Part shown: positions 56,146 to 64,000 of the stretch, piece by piece
Numbering within the stretch: the first letter of the stretch is position 1
How the letters are laid out: each line of letters opens with the position of its first letter
Source of the DNA: Providencia stuartii
Lineage (GTDB): Bacteria > Pseudomonadota > Gammaproteobacteria > Enterobacterales > Enterobacteriaceae
DNA: 64,000 nt
Direction: 5' to 3'
NCBI GenBank assembly: GCA_900455155.1
Contig: UGUC01000002.1
Span: forward strand, 434,001-498,000
Position numbers and translations under genes: made by a program
Notes under the pieces: model-generated
What the model saw: the letters and a program-made list of their open reading frames with translations, nothing else
Databases searched by the model: none
What the model was told of the DNA's origin: nothing

Positions 56146-59100
56146 TTGAACGCGGGAAGTTTCGCTCACTGACGCTGATTAACTGGAACGGTTTTTTTGC
56201 GCGTACTTTTGACCTTGATGAGCTGGTGACCACGCTGTCAGGGGGAAATGGTGCAGGTAAATCAACAACGATGGCGGCATTTATTACCGCAATGATCCCC
56301 GATCTCACCTTGCTGCACTTCCGTAATACCACCGAAGCAGGGGCAACAACAGGTTCACGCGATAAAGGCTTACACGGTAAGCTACGCCCGGGTGTCTGTT
56401 ATGCTGTTTTGGATGTTCTGAACTCTAAACATCAGCGCGTCATTGTTGGGGTGAGGCTGCAACAGGTTGCGGGTCGTGATAAGAAAGTCGATATTAAACC
56501 TTTCATGATCCAAGGTGTGCCAATCGCGACAGTACCGACCGAAGTTTTGACCGAAATAGTGGATGGACGCCAAGCAAAAGTTATCGCTCTCAACGAATTA
56601 AAAGAGCGTTTAGAACAGCAAGAAGGCCTCCACTTTAAGCAATTCAACTCAATCACGGATTACCATTCAGTCCTGTTTGAACTCGGTGTTTTACCGAAGC
56701 GTTTACGTTCAGCCAGTGACCGTAGCAAATATTATCGTCTGATTGAAGCGTCATTGTATGGCGGGATCTCTAGTGCCATCACTCGCTCGCTACGTGATTA
56801 TTTATTGCCAGAAAACAGTGGAGTACGTAAGGCTTTCCAAGACATGGAAGCTGCGCTACGTGAAAACCGCCTGACACTAGAAGCCATCCGCGTAACCCAA
56901 TCGGATCGTGATTTATTCAAACATCTGATCAGCCAAGCTACAGATTATGTGTCAGCCGATTATATGCGTCACTCCAATGAACGACGTATTCACCTTGATT
57001 CAGCAATGGCAGCGCGTAGTGAACTATTGGCGAGCCGTAAGCAGTTGAGGCAAGAGCAAGTTCGTAGCGTTGAAATTGCCCGCGAATTGAACGAACAAAA
57101 TAATGCATCGTCTGATTTAGAGGCTGATTATCAGGCTGCAAATGACCATTTAAACCTTGTTCAGACGGCATTGCGTCAGCAAGAGAAAATCGATCGCTAC
57201 CAAGCCGATATTGAAGAGCTGACTTTCCGTCTTGAAGAGCAGTCGGAAGTGGTTGCTGAGGCGACAGAGCGCCAAGAAGAGTTTGAAGCACGTGCTGAAG
57301 CGGCTGAAATTGAAGTTGATGAATTAAAAAGCCAGTTGGCTGATTATCAGCAGGCGCTTGATGTCCAGCAAACCCGTGCTATTCAATATCAGCAAGCATT
57401 GCAGGCACTGACTCGGGCGCGTGAATTGTGCCAATTACCTGACTTATCAATAGAAAATGCAGACGAGTGGTTAGAAACCTTTGAAGCTCGCGAGCAGCAG
57501 GCCACAGAAGCGTTACTGACATTAGAGCAAAAAATCAGTGTTGCGGATGCGGCACACAGTCAGTTTGAGCAAGCGTACCAACTTGTTAAAAGTATGGTAG
57601 GTGAAGTCAGTCGTAGCGAGGCTTACCAGCAAGCAAGGGCGCTATTACGCGATTGGTCTTCACAGCAACATTTGGCAGAGCGAGTGCAACCATTGCGCAT
57701 GCAACTCGCTGAATTACAACAACGCTTAGACAGTCAGCAAAATGCAGAGCGCTTATTAAACGAATTTTGTAAGCGACATAACAAAAGCTATGAGCCAGAT
57801 GAATTAGATGGCCTAATGGCCGAATTGGAAGCGCAGCAAGAAGAATTAAGTGTTGGTGTCAACGAAAGCGGCGAACGTCGTATGCAGATGCGCCAAGAGC
57901 TTGAGCAAATTCGTCAACGCATTCAAGTATTAACGGCTAAAGCGCCTGCATGGTTAATGGCACAAGAAGCGTTGACTCAGCTTAACGAACAAGCCAAACA
58001 ATCATTTGAATCAAGTGGTGCTGTTACAGAGTACATGCAGCAACTGCTTGAACAGGAAAGGGAAATCACCGTTGAGCGTGACGAGGTGGCGAGCCAACGT
58101 CGCGAATTAGAGAAGCAAATTGAGCGCCTCAGTCAACCTAGTGGTGCGGAAGATAGCCGTTTACTTGCCCTTGCAGAACGTTTTGGTGGGGTGTTGCTAT
58201 CGGAAATTTACGACGATATCACTATTGAAGATGCCCCTTATTTCTCGGCGCTGTATGGTCCTGCTCGAAATGGGATTGTTGTTCAAGACCTTTCGGTGGT
58301 GCGCAGCCAATTAGAAACGTTGCAAGATTGCCCAGAAGATGTTTACTTTATTGAAGGGGATCCCCAATCCTTCGATGACAGTGTTTTCGATGCAGAAGAG
58401 TTTGAAAATGCGGTATTAGTACGCTCGTCAGATAGGCAATGGCGTTTTTCTCGTTATCCGGAAGTGCCCTTATTTGGCCGAGCAGCCCGTGAAACACGCT
58501 TAGAAGCATTGACACTAGAGCGTGATAACTTAGCTGAGCGCTACGCAACGCTCTCGTTTGACGTACAAAAAATTCAACGTGCACATCAAGCTTTTAGTCG
58601 TTTTATTGGTCAACATATTTCGGTAGCTTTTGAAGCCGACCCCGAAGCCGAAATCCGCACCTTAAACCAAAAACGTACTGAGATAGAGCGTAATTTGGCT
58701 CAGTTTGAAGAGCAAACTCAGCAACAGCGCCAACAGTTTGCAATGGGTAAAGAGTCTCTATCTGCATTAAACCGACTATTACCTTTAGTTGGGTTATTGA
58801 TGGATGAAACGCTAGCGGATCGCGCTGACGAAATTCGAGATGAGCTTTCAGAAGCAGAAGAAGCTGCCCATTTCTTAAATAAACATGGTCAGGCGTTAGC
58901 AAAACTAGAGCCTATCGTTACCGCGTTATTGAGTGACCCTGAGCAACATGATCAGCTACGTCAAGACTATGAGAATGCGAAACATAGTCAGCAAATCGCG
59001 AAACAACAGGCCTTTGCCTTGGTGGAAGTGGTGCAGCGTCGCGCCCACTTTAGCTACAGTGATTCGACGGGGATGGTGAATGAGAATGCCGACCTTAACG

Positions 59101-60587
59101 AAAAACTCCGCCAACGCTTAGAGCAAGCTGAAAATGAAAGAAGCCGCGCTCGTGAGCAGTTACGTCAGCAGCAATCACAATCAGCACAATTCAATCAAGT
59201 TTTAGCGTCGCTTCGCAGCTCGTTTGATACCAAACAAGAGATGTTAAAAGAGCTAGAAGCAGAAATGCAGGATATTGGTGTTAAAGCGGATCCTGATGCG
59301 CAAGAGCGTGCACGTATTCGTCGTGATGAGCTACATCAATCTGTCATGGCGAATCGTAGCCGAATTAACCAGCTAGAAAAACAGCAGACCTTATGTGAAG
59401 CGGAAATGGAAAACTTGCAAAAACGTATTCGCAAGTTAGAGAAAGATTATTATCTATTGCGCGAACAAGTGGTATCGGCTAAGGCTGGCTGGTGTGCTGT
59501 CATGCGCTTGGTGAAAGACAATGGTGTTGAGCGGCGTTTACACCGTCGAGAATTGGCTTATACCGACGGTGATAGTTTACGCTCAATGTCGGATAAGGCT
59601 TTGGGTGCGTTACGTTTAGCGGTAGCAGATAATGAACATTTACGTGATGTACTGCGTTTATCTGAAGATCCGAAACGCCCAGAGCGTAAGATCCAATTCT
59701 TTATTGCTGTTTATCAGCATCTTCGCGAGCGTATTCGTCAAGATATCATTCGTACTGATGACCCCATCGATGCGATTGAGCAAATGGAAATTGAGTTGGC
59801 TCGATTAACAGAAGAGCTAACGGCTCGTGAGCAAAAACTGGCGATCAGTTCGAAGAGTGTGGCTAACATTATTCGTAAGACCATTCAGCGTGAACAGAAC
59901 CGTATTCGCATGTTGAACCAAGGCTTGCAGGCCGTTGCGTTTGGTCAGGTGAAAGGGGTACGCTTGAATGTCAATATTCGAGAAAGCCATTCTCTGTTAT
60001 TGACGGTGCTCTCAGAAGAGAGCGAATTGCATCAAGACCTGTTCACCAGCCAGCGTTTAACCTTCTCTGAGGCGATGGCTAAGCTCTATCAACGCTTGAA
60101 CCCACAAATCGATATGGGGCAACGCTTACCGCAAACTATCGGTGAGGAGTTACTTGATTATCGTAATTACCTTGAACTTGAAGTTGAAGTTAACCGCGGA
60201 TCCGATGGGTGGTTGAAGGCGGAAAGTGGTGCATTATCGACAGGTGAAGCGATTGGTACAGGGATGTCGATATTGGTTATGGTGGTGCAAAGCTGGGAAG
60301 AGGAGTCACGTCGCTTACGTGCAAAAGATATCATTCCTTGCCGCTTGCTGTTCCTTGATGAGGCCGCTCGACTGGATGCAAAATCTATCGCTACCTTGTT
60401 TGAGCTGTGTGAGCGGTTAGAAATGCAGCTGATTATTGCAGCACCTGAGAATATCAGTCCTGAAAAAGGAACGACCTATAAATTGGTTCGTAAAGTGTTT
60501 GATAATCGAGAGCACGTACACGTTGTTGGATTAAAAGGGTTTGGTCAAGATAACCCAAGTTCACAAGCACAATTGCCTCAAGGGTAA
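56142..60587 (+). CDS. mukB: Chromosome partition ATPase MukB
   Basis: MukB is the SMC-like ATPase of MukBEF, compacting the chromosome and binding topoisomerase IV. It is 1481 residues, the usual size. Walker A is [12 protein letters not shown] (about residues 33-44). A long coiled coil (about 280-650) leads to the hinge near 650-790 ([20 protein letters not shown]), then a second coiled coil to about 1110. The C-terminal head has the signature region [20 protein letters not shown] and Walker [14 protein letters not shown]. The frame is intact over 4.4 kb, a useful contrast with the frameshifts elsewhere. It is the last gene of cmoM-mukF-mukE-mukB and is followed by a terminator. Confidence 0.98.
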   Translation: MIERGKFRSLTLINWNGFFARTFDLDELVTTLSGGNGAGKSTTMAAFITAMIPDLTLLHFRNTTEAGATTGSRDKGLHGKLRPGVCYAVLDVLNSKHQRVIVGVRLQQVAGRDKKVDIKPFMIQGVPIATVPTEVLTEIVDGRQAKVIALNELKERLEQQEGLHFKQFNSITDYHSVLFELGVLPKRLRSASDRSKYYRLIEASLYGGISSAITRSLRDYLLPENSGVRKAFQDMEAALRENRLTLEAIRVTQSDRDLFKHLISQATDYVSADYMRHSNERRIHLDSAMAARSELLASRKQLRQEQVRSVEIARELNEQNNASSDLEADYQAANDHLNLVQTALRQQEKIDRYQADIEELTFRLEEQSEVVAEATERQEEFEARAEAAEIEVDELKSQLADYQQALDVQQTRAIQYQQALQALTRARELCQLPDLSIENADEWLETFEAREQQATEALLTLEQKISVADAAHSQFEQAYQLVKSMVGEVSRSEAYQQARALLRDWSSQQHLAERVQPLRMQLAELQQRLDSQQNAERLLNEFCKRHNKSYEPDELDGLMAELEAQQEELSVGVNESGERRMQMRQELEQIRQRIQVLTAKAPAWLMAQEALTQLNEQAKQSFESSGAVTEYMQQLLEQEREITVERDEVASQRRELEKQIERLSQPSGAEDSRLLALAERFGGVLLSEIYDDITIEDAPYFSALYGPARNGIVVQDLSVVRSQLETLQDCPEDVYFIEGDPQSFDDSVFDAEEFENAVLVRSSDRQWRFSRYPEVPLFGRAARETRLEALTLERDNLAERYATLSFDVQKIQRAHQAFSRFIGQHISVAFEADPEAEIRTLNQKRTEIERNLAQFEEQTQQQRQQFAMGKESLSALNRLLPLVGLLMDETLADRADEIRDELSEAEEAAHFLNKHGQALAKLEPIVTALLSDPEQHDQLRQDYENAKHSQQIAKQQAFALVEVVQRRAHFSYSDSTGMVNENADLNEKLRQRLEQAENERSRAREQLRQQQSQSAQFNQVLASLRSSFDTKQEMLKELEAEMQDIGVKADPDAQERARIRRDELHQSVMANRSRINQLEKQQTLCEAEMENLQKRIRKLEKDYYLLREQVVSAKAGWCAVMRLVKDNGVERRLHRRELAYTDGDSLRSMSDKALGALRLAVADNEHLRDVLRLSEDPKRPERKIQFFIAVYQHLRERIRQDIIRTDDPIDAIEQMEIELARLTEELTAREQKLAISSKSVANIIRKTIQREQNRIRMLNQGLQAVAFGQVKGVRLNVNIRESHSLLLTVLSEESELHQDLFTSQRLTFSEAMAKLYQRLNPQIDMGQRLPQTIGEELLDYRNYLELEVEVNRGSDGWLKAESGALSTGEAIGTGMSILVMVVQSWEEESRRLRAKDIIPCRLLFLDEAARLDAKSIATLFELCERLEMQLIIAAPENISPEKGTTYKLVRKVFDNREHVHVVGLKGFGQDNPSSQAQLPQG

Positions 60588-60606
60588 TTAACCTATTTAA
60601 GTCACT

Positions 60607-60643
60607 AAAAACGGCGTTAGAAATAATGCCGTTTTTTTTTTTT
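60607..60643 (+). terminator. Terminator of the mukFEB operon
   Basis: AAAAACGGC and GCCGTTTTT form a 9-bp stem with a 12-base loop and a T-run of over ten. It starts 20 bases past the mukB stop. Confidence 0.93.
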
Positions 60644-60851
60644 AATAAAAATCCGCATAAGTTAAATTTGCTGAATAGTGGTTAATTGGATCGGAATAAG
60701 AAAGTCACTATGAGACATTAATCTCATTTTTATGAGAGAAAAGACATTATTATCTGAATTCTTGTGATGCATTCCAAATAAATTATATTTCGTATAATTA
60801 TGGCTTGCTTTCATGATGCCTGCATCGTCAATAAATCAGTAAGGATCCAAC

Positions 60852-61566
60852 ATGAAAAAAACGACATTGACCCTAAGTGCCATCGCGTTAGCATTCAGCT
60901 TTACGGCAACGTCACAGGCAAAAGTATTAATGCCAGACGTTGTTAGCCCAGGGGTAACTGTGGCAGAGTTAGCTGAACAGTTACCAATTCATTGGGTTTC
61001 TGTTGAGCAAATTAAAAATAGCCTTGAAGGCCAAGCTCCTATGGCTGTTGGTTTTGATATTGATGATACCGTACTTTTTTCCAGTCCTGGTTTTTATCGC
61101 GGTAAACTAGAATATTCTCCAAATGATTTTAGTTATCTCAAAAATAGGGAATTTTGGGAAAAGATGAATAATGAATGGGATAAATTCAGCATGCCTAAAA
61201 AAGTCGGCATCGAGTTAGTCCAAATGCATCTAAAACGTGGTGATACTGTTTACTTTATTACTGGCCGCACGAAGACAAAAACAGAAACCGTTAGCCAATA
61301 TGTACAAGAAGGGCTTGGTATCCCGGCAGATAAAATGAACCCAGTCATTTTTGCGGGGGGATGAACCGGGACAAAATAATAAAGTCAGTTGGATGCGTGA
61401 CCATAAATTAAAAATTTATTATGGTGATGCTGATGCCGATATTGCCGCAGCTCGTGAATTAAATATCCGTGGTATTCGTATTTTACGTGCCGCAAACTCC
61501 TCCTACCAACCATTACCTAAAGCAGGGCAATTTGGAGAAGAGGTTGTGATTAACTCTGAATATTAA
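60852..61566 (+). CDS. aphA: Class B acid phosphatase AphA (frameshifted)
   Basis: AphA is a periplasmic, magnesium-dependent nucleotidase and phosphotransferase of the HAD (DDDD) superfamily, working as a tetramer. The signal peptide is [20 protein letters not shown], cleaved near SQA. NVARLAEQ-like and [17 protein letters not shown] stretches precede the catalytic [28 protein letters not shown] and [20 protein letters not shown] follow. One extra base in the G-run near 61357-61362 splits the frame at VIFAGDEPGQN. The corrected length is 237 residues, ending [10 protein letters not shown] as in E. coli. GGATCC upstream serves as ribosome site (AAGGATCCAAC). A terminator follows. Confidence 0.93.
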
Positions 61567-61596
61567 TTAGGTTAATCGACATAACATGAATAATAT

Positions 61597-61618
61597 AAAG
61601 GCGCATAGCGCCTTTTTT
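61597..61618 (+). terminator. Terminator of aphA
   Basis: AAAGGCGC and GCGCCTTT form a short GC-rich stem with a 3-base loop and a T-run of six, 30 bases after the aphA stop. Confidence 0.9.
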
Positions 61619-61960
61619 AGTATCTCACAAAGATTAACTCATAAGAGGTAAATGTATCATTCGCCATGAAATAGTCAAAAGAGGTGTAAAGAGGAAATCA
61701 TCACACTTAAGTCATATTTAATTTAACAATCTAGTTATTATTTCATTTTTATGATTTGTTTTTAGGTATTTTAGCAGTAAATACGTCTATTTTTCATTGG
61801 TTGTATTTATTCTGTTTTAATGGTTAAGCGTAAAATCGTTTCGCGTTATTTAAAGACAAAATTAGCCAATTCCTATAACATTCTTTTCGAAATTAAATAC
61901 AATTAATATTCAATATAATAAAAAATGATTGTTATCCATGTGGTTACTTAAGGTGGATTT
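61619..61960 (+). promoter_or_regulatory. Region upstream of ldtD
   Basis: This strongly AT-rich 340-base stretch lies between the aphA terminator and ldtD. In E. coli ldtD is induced by the Cpx envelope-stress system; a CpxR box (GTAAA-N5-GTAAA) was not found by eye. The ribosome site is AAGGTGG, 5-6 bases before the ATG. No open frame was seen. Confidence 0.4.
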
Positions 61961-63690
61961 ATGGCAAAGAAAAGAGTGAAAGCTCTGCAACTTTCGGTAA
62001 TTTGTGGGCTGTTGTCGATACAACTTCCTGTATTTTCAGCGCAAGACAATGGGCTAATTTTGACAGAAGAAGCGCCATTGCAGCAAGAGGTGGTGGCAGC
62101 CCCTGTGGCGACTATCACACCAACTGAAAGTTTAGCGCAAATTACGGGAGCATTACCTGCCGATATAAAACCTGTTTTTTCTTCACAACTCGCGAAGATT
62201 TATGCAGATCGGCAGATGAAACTGTTATGGCAAGATGAAACGGCTATCGAACAGTTTCAGCAACAACTGGCGGAGCTGGCACTTTCAGGGGTACAACCTC
62301 AATTTAATGAGTGGTTAGCCGCCCTTGAACATGTTCAGTTGAGCGAATTAGGCCGTGATGTGATTTTGTCTGATGCCATGTTGGGTTATCTACAATATCT
62401 TTCTGGTGTTTCAGCTAATGGACAATTTTGGCTATACCGGAAACAGCCTTACAAAATAGCGGCACCTACGGCAGAGCAAATGAAGCCATGGTTGGATGCC
62501 GCCGCCGAAAACCGCCTTAATGAATGGGTCAAATTACAAGCGCCTCAACATTCCCTGTATCAGCCTATGCGCGAAGAAATGTTGAGGCAACTAAAAATGG
62601 ATGACGATGGGTTGGCTTTAGTGGATACCAAAACCCTAAAACCGGGTCAATCGAGTGATGATGTTATCGCTTTACGTGAGATCTTGTATCGCCAAGGGCT
62701 ACTTGATGAAACGGCGATTAATACAGAGTTAGATGCCGCAGCGCCAGATGCAGAAATCGCCAAAGCGACCGCACAAGCGCGTTTGTACAGTGATGAGCTA
62801 GTTGAAGCTGTCAAAAAATTTCAACAGCGCTACGGCTTGGAAGCTGACGGTATGGTGGGGAAAGGCACCAAAGTTTGGCTGAATATGAAACCTCAGCAAA
62901 AAGCAGGGCTAATGGCGTTGAATATTCAACGCTTACGTATTATTCCTGAAAATAATGGCTCTGGGATCTTGGTGAATATCCCTGCATTTTCATTAAATTT
63001 CTTCCTAAATGATGAAGTGATTTTAGATTCGAAAGTGATTGTTGGCCGGCCTGATCGTAAAACGCCAATAATGAGCAGTGCATTAAATAATGTGGTGATC
63101 AATCCACCTTGGAGCGTGCCTACCAGCATGGCTCGTAAAGACATTGCACCAAGAGGGAAGCAGGATCCTAGCTATTTTAGCCGCAAAGGTTACACGGTCT
63201 ATTCCGGATGGGGGGAAGACTCCTTTGAGATTGATCCCTACTCCATCAATTGGGATGTTATCACTCCAGCGAATTTCCCTTATCGGATCCGTCAAGCACC
63301 GGGGCCAACCAACTCATTAGGCCGCTATAAATTTAATATGCCAAGTTCGGATGCAATCTACCTGCATGATACACCGAACCACAGCTTATTTAATCGGAGT
63401 GCACGTGCTATCAGTTCAGGGGTGCGTACGGGTAAATAAAGCTAGCGAATTAGCCAGTATCTTGTTAGGTGATGCAGGGTGGGAGCAAAAGCGTATTGAT
63501 GGTGCAGTAAAAGCAGGAAGTACGCGTTATGTGAATATTTCCGGATAGGATCCCCGTTTATCTTTATTATCAAACGGCGTGGGTAGACAAAGAGCAACAG
63601 CCTCAGTACCGCGCTGATATTTACCAATATGATAATAGTATCAATAATGCTGAAAAATATTTACCCGCAATAAAAAACATCTTACATTAA
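61961..63690 (+). CDS. ldtD: L,D-transpeptidase LdtD (YcbB) (frameshifted)
   Basis: LdtD makes 3-3 crosslinks in peptidoglycan and can support growth under beta-lactams when other crosslinking fails. An N-terminal signal peptide (about residues 1-29, ending PVFSA) is followed by a scaffold domain ([20 protein letters not shown]), a peptidoglycan-binding domain ([20 protein letters not shown]) and the YkuD catalytic domain ([40 protein letters not shown]). The catalytic [10 protein letters not shown] is masked by one extra G near 63421. A second break lies near 63545-63552. The frame then continues as [20 protein letters not shown] and ends at 63690. The corrected length is about 575 residues. 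A hairpin terminator follows. Confidence 0.93.
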
Positions 63691-63695
63691 ATGTG

Positions 63696-63729
63696 ATATC
63701 AGGGAGGTTTCCTCCCTGATATTTCTATT
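63696..63729 (+). terminator. Terminator of ldtD
   Basis: ATATCAGGGAGG and CCTCCCTGATAT form a perfect 12-bp stem with a TTT loop, followed by TTCTATT, just after the ldtD stop codon. Confidence 0.85.
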
Positions 63730-64000
63730 ATCACTAATAATTAGTTGATAGTGGGTTACACTTAAGTATCAAAACCTATATTTTCAATGATTACTCAATA
63801 ACAAGAAGATATTCTGTTTTATTATGAGTGACCAAGTTCACTCTTTTGGCGTAAATATGCCAAATTTGCGCTTATTTACTTATTTCTTTACATTTTTATA
63901 CATTAAAGTTAAATATCATTTGTTTAGACTGAACAATAGTATAAATTTTGTTCCTATACTCTCTCATTCGAGATGCAGGCTAGGCGCGCAATGAAGTGAT
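63730..64000. other. Non-coding right end of the window
   Basis: This AT-rich stretch after ldtD has no open frame or repeat. In E. coli the next gene is mepK (ycbK), whose start would be expected near or just past the window end. Nothing recognisable as its N-terminus was seen. Confidence 0.35.

Overview
The window is chromosomal DNA from an AT-rich member of the Enterobacterales, most likely Providencia or a close relative in the Morganellaceae. Almost every housekeeping protein is nearly collinear with its Escherichia coli counterpart (Lrp, TrxB, PflB, FocA, Fur, FldA, SeqA, RpsA, IhfB, MukBEF). Base composition, non-coding spacers and local gene order differ from E. coli. The genus is inferred from overall character; no search was run. 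No rRNA, tRNA, CRISPR array, insertion sequence or prophage was seen.

Layout. 1-12.2 kb: cydD (5' part), a DUF4153 membrane protein, trxB, lrp, ftsK, lolA, rarA, serS. 12.2-14 kb: a small accessory module of Lrp/AsnC-type regulator, DUF2000 protein and LysE-type exporter. 14-20.3 kb: the formate module pflA, pflB, focA, plus ycaO. 20.4-23 kb: periplasmic L-asparaginase and a divergent MFS transporter, both badly broken in this sequence. 23.4-27.6 kb: a chitin-oligosaccharide pair, chitoporin and secreted GH20 hexosaminidase. 27.9-29.5 kb: fur, fldA, ybfE. 29.6-35.2 kb: a three-gene type I secretion operon (ABC transporter, membrane-fusion protein, second ABC transporter). It separates ybfE from ybfF and resembles the RtxB/RtxD/RtxE arrangement used for MARTX toxins, but has no cargo gene beside it. 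35.4-38.8 kb: ybfF, seqA, pgm. 39-52 kb: serC-aroA, cmk-rpsA-ihfB, comEC (ycaI), msbA-lpxK, a small cold-shock protein, ycaR-kdsB. 52-63.7 kb: elyC, then cmoM-mukF-mukE-mukB as an overlapping operon, aphA and ldtD.

Relative to E. coli, the chiP-fur-fldA-ybfE-ybfF-seqA-pgm block lies between ycaO and serC, although in E. coli these are two separate loci. 

The dominant oddity is sequence quality. At least twenty genes carry frameshifts, mostly one extra base next to a short homopolymer. Many are essential or near-essential (serS, ftsK, lolA, rpsA, msbA, mukF, aroA). Because the correct reading frame resumes at once in each case, most are probably sequencing or assembly errors rather than real pseudogenes. 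Such genes are given here as single features spanning all fragments, with break positions in the evidence.
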